DNA from: Flemingiibacterium sp045578725
GTDB taxonomy: Bacteria > Bacillota > Clostridia > Oscillospirales > CAG-272
Length of the DNA stretch: 64,000 nt
Direction: 5' to 3'
NCBI GenBank assembly: GCA_045578725.1
Contig: JAZNKS010000019.1
Coordinates: 1 to 64,000 of the forward strand
The notes beneath the pieces are model-generated. The model was not told where the DNA came from and searched no databases. It saw only the letters and a list, made by a program, of their open reading frames with translations. The translations under genes were made by a program, and so were the position numbers. Below, piece by piece: positions 9,676 through 17,722 of the stretch. Positions within the stretch are counted from its first letter, which is position 1; each line of letters begins with the position of its first letter.

Positions 9676-10314
9676 ATGAAAATGGTACTGGCTTCGCGGA
9701 ACCGGAAAAAAATCCGCGAAATGGAAACATTATTGCAGGAAATCTCGTCTGATATACAGGTGCTGAGTCTGGATGATATCGGATATACCGACGAAATAGT
9801 CGAAAACGGTGAGACCTTTGCCGACAATTCCCGCATCAAGGCCTCTGTGCCGGCCAAGCTCGGATACATCGGCATTGCTGACGATTCCGGTCTGCAGGTG
9901 GACGAGCTGGGCGGGGAGCCGGGTGTCTATTCGGCCCGCTATGCCGGCGAAAACGCCACCGATGAAGAGAATAACAAAAAGCTGCTGGAAGCTTTACGGG
10001 ATGTTCCGGATACCTTCCGCATTGCCCGCTTCCGCACGGTGATCACCTGCGTATTCCCGGATGGGATGCAGATCAGCGCCGGCGGTGTATGCGAGGGCCG
10101 GATTCTGCGTGAGCCAATGGGCGAGGGCGGATTCGGCTACGATCCCCTCTTCTATTATGAGCCGCTCGGCAAGAGCTTTGCCCAGCTGACGGCCGAGGAG
10201 AAGAATGCGGTCAGCCATCGCGGCAATGCCATGCGTGCTTTCGCGGAGGAATTCGCCTCGGCGATGAAAATCCGCGAGGTGCTGGAAATGGAGGATCCCG
10301 ATGCTGACAAGTAA
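9676..10314 (+). CDS. rdgB: XTP/dITP diphosphatase, RdgB/HAM1 family
   Basis: This enzyme removes non-canonical purine nucleotides (dITP, XTP) by pyrophosphohydrolysis, protecting DNA. The protein begins MKMVLASRNRKK, the substrate-binding start of the HAM1 family, and has the ADDSGLQVDELGGEPGVYSA block at about 66-87 and a GFGYDPLF motif. The start at 9676 is placed by the purine-rich site GGGAGAAGG just upstream; the frame is open further back but that lies inside ftsY. 212 residues, normal length. Its end overlaps yhbY by 14 bases. Confidence 0.95.
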   Translation: MKMVLASRNRKKIREMETLLQEISSDIQVLSLDDIGYTDEIVENGETFADNSRIKASVPAKLGYIGIADDSGLQVDELGGEPGVYSARYAGENATDEENNKKLLEALRDVPDTFRIARFRTVITCVFPDGMQISAGGVCEGRILREPMGEGGFGYDPLFYYEPLGKSFAQLTAEEKNAVSHRGNAMRAFAEEFASAMKIREVLEMEDPDADK

Positions 10315-10600
10315 ACAGCGCGCCTATCTGCGCTCGATGGCGGCCATGCAGGATACCATCTTTCAGGTGGGCAAGGGCGGCGTGACGGAGAATATGTGCG
10401 AGCAGATCTCCAATGCGCTGGAGGCACGGGAGCTGATCAAGCTTCGGGTGCTGGAAAACAGCGATTATACGGCAAAGGAAGCCGCGGCAGAGATCGCCGA
10501 TGCGGTGAATGCCGATGTGGTGCAGGTGATCGGAACCCGGTTCGTGCTTTACCGCGAATCGGTGGATCATAAGAAGATTGAGCTTCCCCGGGCCAAATAA
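10301..10600 (+). CDS. yhbY: YhbY-type CRM-domain RNA-binding protein
   Basis: This is a small protein made of a single CRM (YhbY) domain, known from homologues to associate with pre-50S ribosomal particles. The start LTSKQRAYLRSMA, the core QVGKGGVTE (the GxxG loop) and the C-terminal VVQVIGTRFVLYR strand are characteristic. 99 residues. It overlaps rdgB by 14 bases and is followed at once by nadD, so it is part of the same transcript. Confidence 0.93.
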   Translation: MLTSKQRAYLRSMAAMQDTIFQVGKGGVTENMCEQISNALEARELIKLRVLENSDYTAKEAAAEIADAVNADVVQVIGTRFVLYRESVDHKKIELPRAK

Positions 10601-10604
10601 TCCG

Positions 10605-11225
10605 ATGAAGCAGCGAGTGGGAATCTACGGCGGAACCTTTTCGCCGATTCATGTCGGACATTATCAGGCTGCGCTGACCTTTCTTGAGCAGATGGCGCTG
10701 GATCGGCTGTATGTGATCCCGACGGCGGAGCCGCCGCACAAATGCTGTGCGGACGGTGCAAGTGCTGCGGATCGGCTGACAATGGTGCATCTGGCATTCG
10801 AGGACTGCGAGGCGTACCGAAGCGGCCGTCTGGCGGTATCCGACTTCGAAATCCGGCGGGAGGGGAAAAGCTACAGCATTTATACGCTGGAGCATTTTGC
10901 CGCCGCGGACCGGGAGCTCTTCATGCTGTGCGGAACCGATATGTTTCTGACACTTCCCGAATGGAAACGGGCCGGGGATATTTTCCGGCTTGCGGACATT
11001 GTCCTGATGCGGCGGGAAAGTGAAGCACAGATGAAGGAGGAGATCCGGGAGTCATGGGAGCGCTATGAACGGGAGTTTGGAGCGCGGATCCATGAGCTGA
11101 AGGGGCTTCCGGTTGTTCTGTCATCCACCGGGCTGCGCCGGCGCCTGCGGGACGGTGAATCCGTTGAGGGGCTGATCCCCCAAAAGGCGGCGCAGTATAT
11201 TGCACACAATAACTTGTACAGGTGA
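10605..11225 (+). CDS. nadD: Nicotinate-nucleotide adenylyltransferase
   Basis: NadD joins nicotinate mononucleotide and ATP to give deamido-NAD. The nucleotidyltransferase motif GGTFSPIHVGH is at residues 9-19 and the second ATP-binding motif SSTGLRRRL is near 175. The ATG at 10605 gives the standard start; an upstream TTG in frame would add a non-conserved tail. 206 residues. The gene is followed by yqeK and rsfS with a wall gene between, the usual nadD-yqeK-rsfS neighbourhood of Bacillota. Confidence 0.96.
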   Translation: MKQRVGIYGGTFSPIHVGHYQAALTFLEQMALDRLYVIPTAEPPHKCCADGASAADRLTMVHLAFEDCEAYRSGRLAVSDFEIRREGKSYSIYTLEHFAAADRELFMLCGTDMFLTLPEWKRAGDIFRLADIVLMRRESEAQMKEEIRESWERYEREFGARIHELKGLPVVLSSTGLRRRLRDGESVEGLIPQKAAQYIAHNNLYR

Positions 11226-11237
11226 TGATTGTAAAAA

Positions 11238-11879
11238 ATGTTGAATCTGAATCAGGAAAGAACGCTTGCCGTTCTTCGTGAGAAAATCAGGGACTATATC
11301 GGCGGAAAGCGGCTGAATCATACCCTTGCCGTGGAGCGGGAGATCCGTATCCTGGCGGAAATCTATGCGCCGGAGGAGGAATTCCGCCTGCGGGCGGCGG
11401 CCCTTCTTCATGATGTCACCAAGGAATGTGCCCTTGAACGTCAGCAGGCCCTCTGCCGCGAATTCGGGATTGCCTATACGGACGAGGAGCTCCGGATGCC
11501 CAAGACCTTCCATGCCAAAACAGCGGCGGCGCTGGTTCTCCGGGATTTTGCGGATGCGGCGGATGAATATGTCGCCTCCTGCATCCGATGGCATACAACC
11601 GGCCGTGCGGGCATGACGGTAGGCGAGAAGCTTCTGTATCTTGCCGACTGGATTGAGGATACCCGGACTTTTGAGGACTGCAGGCGCCTGCGGGAGAGCT
11701 TCTATGCGGGGCTCAAAAAGGCGGATACGCCCGACAAAAAGGCGCGGCATCTGCGCGGTACGCTGATCCTTTCCTTTGATCTGACAATCCGGAATCTGCT
11801 GGAGGACGGCGATCCGGTGCATATGGATACGGTGGCGGCACGGAATGCGCTGATCTGTAATTCCGAGGTGCGCGAATGA
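11238..11879 (+). CDS. yqeK: YqeK family HD-domain hydrolase
   Basis: This belongs to the HD-domain family whose characterised members hydrolyse diadenosine tetraphosphate (Ap4A) symmetrically to ADP. The metal-binding signature is visible: His 28 (NHTL), HD at 58-59 (LLHDVTKE), a His in the FHAKTAA helix, and the IRWHTTGR and YLADWIE segments. 213 residues. It lies 12 bases after nadD and overlaps the LCP gene by four bases, so it is translationally coupled. Confidence 0.94.
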   Translation: MLNLNQERTLAVLREKIRDYIGGKRLNHTLAVEREIRILAEIYAPEEEFRLRAAALLHDVTKECALERQQALCREFGIAYTDEELRMPKTFHAKTAAALVLRDFADAADEYVASCIRWHTTGRAGMTVGEKLLYLADWIEDTRTFEDCRRLRESFYAGLKKADTPDKKARHLRGTLILSFDLTIRNLLEDGDPVHMDTVAARNALICNSEVRE

Positions 11880-13114
11880 ACAAACAGTTTGCAAAGCGCC
11901 GCCCCAACAAGCGAAAACGCATACCGGTTGTTCTCATCGCTGCGGCGGTACTGGTGCTGCTTTTGGTGATTTCCGCATCGGCTGGCCTTGTTTTCCTCCG
12001 CGTTCACCGGCCTTCGGTGGATACCGATGTTCCGTTCAGCACGGACACCGAGCCTTCGGGAAGCGATACCACGGCTCCGCCCGCAAGCGGGGACGGTACG
12101 ACCGGACCGGATGATACCACGGCAAAGCCGGACACCTTTGTCCGTGACACCGAGATCGTCAATTTTCTCCTTCTCGGTCAGGATGCGGCCTCGGCCAATA
12201 CCGATGTCATCATGCTGATCAACTTCAATATGCGGGAGGGCAGTCTGGCTGTCCTGCAGATTCCGCGTGACACCTATATCGAGATCGATCAGGTGCGCGG
12301 CCGGATCAATACGTCCCTGAGCACGATGCGCAAGGCCGCCTACAATGCGGACCGCACGCTCAGCACAAGCGCACGGCTGAAAGCCGGAATGCAGGGTGTG
12401 GTCGAGCTGCTGGAAAAGAGCCTGTGCATCCAGATTGACGGCTATGTTCATGTAAATCTGGAGGGCTTCCGCGCCATCATTGATGCGATGGGCGGCGTGC
12501 GGATGGATGTTCCCTTTGAAATGAAATACTCCGATCCGGATCAGAATCTGGAGATCAACTTAAAGCCCGGCATACAGATCCTGTCCGGCGCGAAGGCGGA
12601 GATGTTCGTACGCTTCCGGAGCGGCTTTGTCCAGGCGGATATCGGCCGGATCGATGCGCAGAAGCTCTTCCTCACCGCGCTGTTCAAGCAGGTAAAGAGC
12701 AGTCTGACCCCCGCGACGGTGTCGAAGATTGCCGAGCAGGTTTTCAAATATATCACAACGGATATTCCGCTTGCCGATATTGTCATCTATGCCAAGGAGC
12801 TCCTCGGCGTGGACATGGCCAAGGTGTCGATGATGACCCTCCACGGCTCCTCGCACCAGACAGCCAACGGCGCATGGTATTATGTCATGAACCGGGATGC
12901 GGCGCTGTCGATGATCAATTCCTATTTCAATGTATACAGCCAGCCGATCAGCGATACGCTGTTTGACCGTACCTGCGCCTTCACCGACGAGAACTACGCT
13001 CCGTTCCGGAAGATTTACGAGGCCGCGGCCGATGACGATATCGTTCAGGTCAAGCCGGAGATTTCCACCGGCGAGGAGATCGATCGGGAAGGCCTGGATA
13101 TTCCGCTGAATTAA
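11876..13114 (+). CDS. LCP family cell-wall polymer ligase
   Basis: This is a LytR-CpsA-Psr family protein, known to transfer anionic glycopolymers from lipid carriers to peptidoglycan. It has one N-terminal transmembrane segment at about residues 18-41, a Thr/Ser/Asp-rich linker to about 95, and the extracellular LCP domain with NFLLLGQD and the arginine-containing PRDTYIEI block. The later GGVRMDVPFEM and FVRFRSG segments are also typical. 412 residues. The position between yqeK and rsfS is a recurrent one for LCP genes in Clostridia. Attachment to a particular polymer cannot be told from the sequence. Confidence 0.93.
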   Translation: MNKQFAKRRPNKRKRIPVVLIAAAVLVLLLVISASAGLVFLRVHRPSVDTDVPFSTDTEPSGSDTTAPPASGDGTTGPDDTTAKPDTFVRDTEIVNFLLLGQDAASANTDVIMLINFNMREGSLAVLQIPRDTYIEIDQVRGRINTSLSTMRKAAYNADRTLSTSARLKAGMQGVVELLEKSLCIQIDGYVHVNLEGFRAIIDAMGGVRMDVPFEMKYSDPDQNLEINLKPGIQILSGAKAEMFVRFRSGFVQADIGRIDAQKLFLTALFKQVKSSLTPATVSKIAEQVFKYITTDIPLADIVIYAKELLGVDMAKVSMMTLHGSSHQTANGAWYYVMNRDAALSMINSYFNVYSQPISDTLFDRTCAFTDENYAPFRKIYEAAADDDIVQVKPEISTGEEIDREGLDIPLN

Positions 13115-13130
13115 TGAAAGGTAAATGACT

Positions 13131-13532
13131 ATGGACAATATTCCGATGAATGAACAGCCGGCATCGCTGGAAAATGCGGAGCCGCTGGAGCTGGCAAGGG
13201 AGCTTGTTAAGATCCTTGATATGAAGAAGGCGCGGGATATCCGCCTGCTTCGCGTGGATGAGCAGACCATCCTTGCCGATTATTTTATTATCTGCGGCGG
13301 CACATCGAGCACGGCGATCAAGGCGCTGGCCGGTGAAGCCGAATTCAAAATGACCGGGCGCGGCGCTGGGCCGCTCCGGATCGACGGTTATACCGAAGGG
13401 CAATGGATTGTCATCGACTTCGGATCGGTGATCGTGCACATCATGAGCCGGGACAACCGCGATTTTTATAAGCTGGAAAAGCTCTGGTCGGAGGCTGAAT
13501 CCATTGACATCTCCGATCTTCTCACCCCGTAA
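13131..13532 (+). CDS. rsfS: Ribosomal silencing factor RsfS
   Basis: RsfS binds L14 of the 50S subunit and blocks subunit joining in starvation. The DUF143 core is seen: LDMKKARDIRLLRV, LADYFIICGGTSSTAIKAL, and WIVIDFGSVIVHIM. Two in-frame ATGs exist (13125 and 13131); the GAAAGG site at 13116-13121 gives a spacing of only 3 for the first and 9 for the second, so 13131 is preferred. 133 residues. It is followed by leuS after 31 bases. Confidence 0.94.
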   Translation: MDNIPMNEQPASLENAEPLELARELVKILDMKKARDIRLLRVDEQTILADYFIICGGTSSTAIKALAGEAEFKMTGRGAGPLRIDGYTEGQWIVIDFGSVIVHIMSRDNRDFYKLEKLWSEAESIDISDLLTP

Positions 13533-13563
13533 ACAAAAAATCTATAGATAAAGAGGACGCATT

Positions 13564-15966
13564 ATGAAATACGATTATTCAGCCATTGAAGCAAAATGGC
13601 AGGAAAAATGGGATGCCGCCGGCATTTTCAAGGCATCCGAGGATTATTCGAAGCCGAAATTCTACGGTCTGGTCGAATTCCCGTATCCCTCCGGCGCCGG
13701 TATGCACGTCGGTCACATCAAGGCTTATTCCGGCCTTGAAATCATCAGCCGCAAGAGACGGATGCAGGGCTTCAACGTGCTCTTCCCGATCGGCTTTGAT
13801 GCCTACGGTCTGCCGACCGAAAACTACGCAATCAAGACCGGTATCCATCCCCGCAAGGTAACGGATATCAACATCGAAAAGTTCACCTCGCAGCTGAAGC
13901 GGGTCGGCTTCTCCTTCGACTGGGACCGTGTTGTCGATACCACCGAGGAGGGCTACTACAAGTGGACCCAGTGGATCTTCCGCAAGATGTTCGATGCAGG
14001 CCTTGTATTCCGTGCCACCACGCTGGTCAACTACTGCCCGCACTGCAAGTGCGTGCTGTCCAATGAGGATTCGCAGGGCGGCAAGTGTGATATCTGCCAC
14101 AGCGATGTTATCCAGAAGTCCAAGGATGTCTGGTATCTGCGGATCACCGAATATGCCGATAAGCTGCTGCAGGGCCTGGAGAAGGTGGATTATCTTCCCA
14201 ATGTCAAGCTCCAGCAGGAAAACTGGATCGGCCGCTCGGAGGGCGCATTCGCCAATTTTGGCATTGCCGGTACCGATGACAGCCTGCGGATCTACACCAC
14301 CCGTCCGGATACGATGTTCGGTGTAACCTTTATGGTTATCGCGCCGGAGCATCCGATTATCGAAAAGTACCGTGATCGGATCGCCAACATCGGTGCGCTG
14401 GATGCCTACAAGGAAGAATGCGCAAAGAAGACCGAATTCGAGCGTACCCAGCTGGTCAAGGATAAGACCGGTGTCCGCATCGAGGGCCTGTCGGCGATCA
14501 ATCCGGCCAATGGCAAGGAGATCCCGATTTACATCTCCGACTATGTTATGATGGGCTACGGCACCGGTGCCATTATGGCGGTTCCGGCTCACGATGAGCG
14601 CGACTATGATTTCGCCAAAAAATTCGGCATCGATATCATCGAGGTCATCAAGGGCGGCGATATTTCCAAGGAAGCCTATACCGGCGACGGCGAGATGGTC
14701 AACTCCGAATTCCTGAACGGCATCTCCACCAAGAAGGAAGCTATCGCAAAGATGCTGGAATTCCTGGCTGCCAAGGGTGTCGGCGAGAAGGGTATCCAGT
14801 ACAAGATGAAGGACTGGGCCTTCAACCGTCAGCGCTATTGGGGTGAGCCGATTCCGATCGTTCATTGCCCGCACTGCGGCATGGTCGGCGTTCCGTATGA
14901 GGAGCTGCCGCTGAAGCTGCCCGAGGTTGAGAATTTCGAGCCGGGTGAGGGCGGCGAATCGCCTCTTGCCAAGATTGAATCCTTCGTGAACTGCAAGTGC
15001 CCGAAGTGCGGCGGCGATGCCAAGCGCGAGACGGATACCATGCCCCAGTGGGCCGGTTCCTCCTGGTACTTCCTGCGCTACTGCGATCCGAAGAACACCG
15101 AGGCCTTCGCATCTAAGGAAGCTCTCGATTACTGGATGCCGGTTGACTGGTACAACGGCGGTATGGAGCACGTTACCCGTCATCTGATCTACTCCCGCTT
15201 CTGGCACCGCTTCCTCTACGATATCGGTGCGGTTCCGGTGGATGAGCCGTATGCAAAGCGTACCGCTCAGGGTCTGATTCTCGGCCCGGACGGCGACAAG
15301 ATGTCCAAGTCCAAGGGTAACGTTGTGGACCCGAACGATGTTGTCAATGAATTCGGTGCGGATGTTCTGCGTGTGTATGTCCTCTTCATGGGCGACTATG
15401 CATCGGCTGCTCCGTGGAGCGAGAACAGCGTCCGCGGCTGCAAGCGCTTCCTCGACCGTGTCGCCGGTCTGTGCGATATGGTAAAGGGCGAAGGCGTGAC
15501 CGAAAAGCTGGAATCCGCCTTCCATAAGACGATCAAGAAGGTATCGCAGGATATCGAGGACATGAAGTTCAACACCGCGATTGCCGCGATGATGGCGCTG
15601 ATCAACGAGATCTATGAGGTCGGCTCGCTGACGAAGGATGAGCTGAACACCTTTGTCCGGATGCTCTGCCCCTTCGCACCGCATCTTTGTGAGGAGATCT
15701 GGGAGAGTCTGGGCGGCGAGGGCTTTGCCTCGCTGGCGGCATGGCCGGAGTATGACGAAGCAAAGACCGTGGATTCCACCGTCGAAATCGCCGTACAGGT
15801 CAGCGGCAAGCTGAAATTCACCAAGGAGATCCCGCTGAACACCTCCAAGGAGGATGCGATTGCCCTTGTCAAGGCGGATGAGCGCATGGCGCAGTATCTG
15901 GACGGCAAAACGATCGTCAAGGAAATCAGCGTTCCCAACAAGATTGTCAACATTGTTGTAAAATAA
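13564..15966 (+). CDS. leuS: Leucyl-tRNA synthetase
   Basis: This is a class I aminoacyl-tRNA synthetase charging tRNA-Leu. The HIGH-type motif is HVGH at residues 48-51 and the KMSKS motif is at 579-583. The editing domain is present, with GTGAIMAVPAHDERD. Two CxxC pairs near YCPHCKC and CDICH form the zinc insertion. 800 residues, normal bacterial length. No T-box precedes it (31-base gap to rsfS), so it seems to be expressed as the last gene of the long operon, ending at the stem-loop at 15980. Confidence 0.97.
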   Translation: MKYDYSAIEAKWQEKWDAAGIFKASEDYSKPKFYGLVEFPYPSGAGMHVGHIKAYSGLEIISRKRRMQGFNVLFPIGFDAYGLPTENYAIKTGIHPRKVTDINIEKFTSQLKRVGFSFDWDRVVDTTEEGYYKWTQWIFRKMFDAGLVFRATTLVNYCPHCKCVLSNEDSQGGKCDICHSDVIQKSKDVWYLRITEYADKLLQGLEKVDYLPNVKLQQENWIGRSEGAFANFGIAGTDDSLRIYTTRPDTMFGVTFMVIAPEHPIIEKYRDRIANIGALDAYKEECAKKTEFERTQLVKDKTGVRIEGLSAINPANGKEIPIYISDYVMMGYGTGAIMAVPAHDERDYDFAKKFGIDIIEVIKGGDISKEAYTGDGEMVNSEFLNGISTKKEAIAKMLEFLAAKGVGEKGIQYKMKDWAFNRQRYWGEPIPIVHCPHCGMVGVPYEELPLKLPEVENFEPGEGGESPLAKIESFVNCKCPKCGGDAKRETDTMPQWAGSSWYFLRYCDPKNTEAFASKEALDYWMPVDWYNGGMEHVTRHLIYSRFWHRFLYDIGAVPVDEPYAKRTAQGLILGPDGDKMSKSKGNVVDPNDVVNEFGADVLRVYVLFMGDYASAAPWSENSVRGCKRFLDRVAGLCDMVKGEGVTEKLESAFHKTIKKVSQDIEDMKFNTAIAAMMALINEIYEVGSLTKDELNTFVRMLCPFAPHLCEEIWESLGGEGFASLAAWPEYDEAKTVDSTVEIAVQVSGKLKFTKEIPLNTSKEDAIALVKADERMAQYLDGKTIVKEISVPNKIVNIVVK

Positions 15967-15979
15967 GCATCCATAAACG

Positions 15980-16015
15980 GCATCCCGTACCGGCTTCAGA
16001 GCCGGTACGGGATGC
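15980..16015 (+). terminator. Stem-loop after leuS
   Basis: A perfect 16-bp stem (15980-15995 with 16000-16015) encloses a four-base loop just after the leuS stop. The T-tract behind it is poor (TTGTC), so termination efficiency is uncertain, but position and stability fit a terminator. Confidence 0.7.
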
Positions 16016-16080
16016 TTGTCGGGTGAAACGGGCGATATGCAGAATTTCCTCGAAATTTTCTGTAAAATTTGAAATAGCTC

Positions 16081-16109
16081 TTGACACCTGCGAGATTTTA
16101 TAGTATAAT
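16081..16109 (+). promoter_or_regulatory. Consensus promoter of rpsU with flanking inverted repeat
   Basis: TTGACA at 16081-16086 and TATAAT at 16104-16109 have a 17-base spacer: a full-consensus sigma-A promoter. An exact inverted repeat CGAGATTT (16091-16098) and AAATCTCG (16121-16128) flanks the -10 box, centred on about 16109, and could be an operator. Confidence 0.9.
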
Positions 16110-16115
16110 ATATAA

Positions 16116-16217
16116 GAGATAAATCTCGTGACAAGTTTATCAGTGGGGATGATTGTCTCCGAGCAAAATTCCGGGGATTAATATCTCCTTTCCACTTGCG
16201 GAGGGAGGGTTGTAGTA
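16116..16217 (+). promoter_or_regulatory. Structured 5' leader of rpsU
   Basis: The roughly 100-base untranslated leader holds two near-identical small hairpins, each GGGGA, six loop bases, TCTCC: 16145-16160 and 16173-16188. The second TCTCC and the pyrimidines after it could pair instead with the very strong ribosome site GGAGGGAGGG at 16200-16209. This suggests control of S21 translation, but that is inference from base pairing alone. Confidence 0.45.
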
Positions 16218-16394
16218 ATGGCAGAGGTCAGAGTAAAAGAAAATGAGTCACTCGACAGCGCTCTTCGCAGATTCAAGAGACAGTGTGCGCGTTCGGGAGT
16301 TCTTTCGGAGCTTCGTAAAAGAGAGCATTACGAGAAGCCGAGTGTGAAGCGTAAGAAGAAGTCTGAAGCGGCAAGAAAGCGCAAGTCGAAATAA
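16218..16394 (+). CDS. rpsU: 30S ribosomal protein S21
   Basis: Translation of 16218-16394 gives a 58-residue basic protein starting MAEVRVKENESLDSALRRFK and ending in a Lys/Arg-rich tail (KKKSEAARKRKSK), the typical S21 pattern. S21 sits near the anti-Shine-Dalgarno end of 16S rRNA and helps initiation. The gene has its own consensus promoter, a structured leader and a terminator, so it is a single-gene unit. It stands between leuS and an unrelated sugar gene pair. Confidence 0.95.
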   Translation: MAEVRVKENESLDSALRRFKRQCARSGVLSELRKREHYEKPSVKRKKKSEAARKRKSK

Positions 16395-16420
16395 TTCCGC
16401 AAGATGAGTTGAATTCGTTA

Positions 16421-16460
16421 AGAGGGATGGTGTGAAAAAACGCCATCCCTTTTAATTTTT
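16421..16460 (+). terminator. Rho-independent terminator of rpsU
   Basis: The stem 16421-16432/16441-16452 contains GGGATGG paired with CCATCCC, with an eight-base A-rich loop, and is followed by TTAATTTTT. Confidence 0.9.
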
Positions 16461-16490
16461 GTTGTTTTTCATCCAATTTTGGAAAAAGCC

Positions 16491-16519
16491 TTTACTTTTC
16501 GGGACGAAGGTAGTATAAT
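16491..16519 (+). promoter_or_regulatory. Promoter of the Gfo/Idh-isomerase pair
   Basis: TTTACT at 16491-16496 and TATAAT at 16514-16519 have a 17-base spacer. Transcription would begin near 16526, leaving an 80-base leader that contains the palindrome at 16551. Confidence 0.8.
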
Positions 16520-16550
16520 AATCTTGAACTGTGTATCCTGCACTGAACAG

Positions 16551-16569
16551 CAGTCTGCGGCGCAGACTG
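16551..16569. promoter_or_regulatory. 19-base palindrome, possible operator
   Basis: CAGTCTGCG and CGCAGACTG surround a single central G. The perfect 9-1-9 symmetry lies about 25 bases after the predicted transcription start and 35 bases before the Gfo/Idh start codon. It fits a repressor roadblock operator better than an RNA hairpin, because a one-base loop cannot close. The regulator is unknown. Confidence 0.5.
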
Positions 16570-16604
16570 TTCAACATATTCTCGCCCTGAAAGGAATTAT
16601 CACC

Positions 16605-17648
16605 ATGAAAAACGGAAAAATCGGTTATGCGGTAGCCGGTCTGGGTATCGGAAAGGCCCACGCGGATGCGGCGGCCGCATCGAAAAAATGCGAGCTGGTT
16701 GCGGTCTGCGACCTGATCCAGGCCAAGATGGACAAGATTGTCGAGCGCTATCCCGGCACGCTGACCTATCTCTCCTTTGATGAGATGCTGAAGAATCCGG
16801 AGATTGACGTGGTCAGCATCTGTCTGCCCAGCGCCATGCATGCGGAATTTGCCGTCAAGGCCATGGAGGCCGGCAAGCACGTTCTGGTCGAAAAGCCGAT
16901 CGATATCACCGTGGATGCGGCTCTCAAAATCGAGGAAGCCCGCGTACGCACCGGAAAGATTGCCGGTGTTATCCACCAGAACCGCAACAATGCGGTCATG
17001 AAGCCGATCAAAGAAGCGCTGGATGCCGGACGGCTTGGCAAGCTGGTTCTGGGAACCTTTGCCGTCAAGTGGTACCGCGATCAGCATTATTATGAGGGCT
17101 GGCACGGCACCTGGGATATGGACGGCGGCGGATCGCTGATGAATCAGGCTGTTCACACGGTTGACCTGATGCAGTGGCTGATGGGCGATGTCGCCAGCGT
17201 TCATTCCACGATGGGAATCTACAACCATGACATCGAAACGGAGGATATGACCGCTTCGGTGATCACCTTCAAGAGCGGCGCGGCCGCCACCTTTGTCAGC
17301 ACCACCTGCGCGTATCCGGGCATCAGCACGGACATCCAGCTCTACGGTACCGGCGGTACCATTGAGGCGGATGCCGATATTCTGAAGCGCTGGAAGCTCC
17401 GCGATGCCGATGACGAGGATGAAGAGGAAGAGGAGATGCTGGAAAAATACGGCGGCGGAAACCGCGCAGCCGAAAAGGCGGACCCCATGCTGGTGACCGG
17501 CCATGCTTCGATGGTAGAGAATATGCTGGATGCGGTAATCGAGGGCAAGGATCCCCAGATTCTTCCGATGGAAGCCATCAAGAGCGTCCGCATTGTCAAC
17601 GCGGTCTATGAGTCGGCCAGAACCGGCAAGACCATCTATTTTGACTGA
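16605..17648 (+). CDS. Gfo/Idh/MocA family oxidoreductase
   Basis: This is an NAD(P)-dependent sugar or inositol-type dehydrogenase. The N-terminal Rossmann fold has AVAGLGIGKAHADAA at about residues 9-23, and the family EKP motif is seen in HVLVEKPIDIT. A GGSLMNQAVHTVDLMQWL helix follows, with the expected Asp/His region of the active site. An unusual acidic run (DADDEDEEEEE) lies near residue 266-276. The ATG at 16605 follows an AAAGGA ribosome site. 347 residues. It is paired with a TIM-barrel isomerase gene 74 bases downstream, a combination found in inositol and 3-keto-sugar pathways. The exact substrate cannot be read from the sequence. Confidence 0.88.
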   Translation: MKNGKIGYAVAGLGIGKAHADAAAASKKCELVAVCDLIQAKMDKIVERYPGTLTYLSFDEMLKNPEIDVVSICLPSAMHAEFAVKAMEAGKHVLVEKPIDITVDAALKIEEARVRTGKIAGVIHQNRNNAVMKPIKEALDAGRLGKLVLGTFAVKWYRDQHYYEGWHGTWDMDGGGSLMNQAVHTVDLMQWLMGDVASVHSTMGIYNHDIETEDMTASVITFKSGAAATFVSTTCAYPGISTDIQLYGTGGTIEADADILKRWKLRDADDEDEEEEEMLEKYGGGNRAAEKADPMLVTGHASMVENMLDAVIEGKDPQILPMEAIKSVRIVNAVYESARTGKTIYFD

Positions 17649-17722
17649 TGCATCCGATATCGGAGTAGTTCCGGTATCTGGTGTCAGTGATATATATTTA
17701 TTCTAAAGGAGATGTATGAACC

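Noticed and set aside
13579..16134. An 851-residue open frame on the minus strand opposite leuS
   Set aside because: It is antisense to a complete leucyl-tRNA synthetase and has no recognisable motif or ribosome site.
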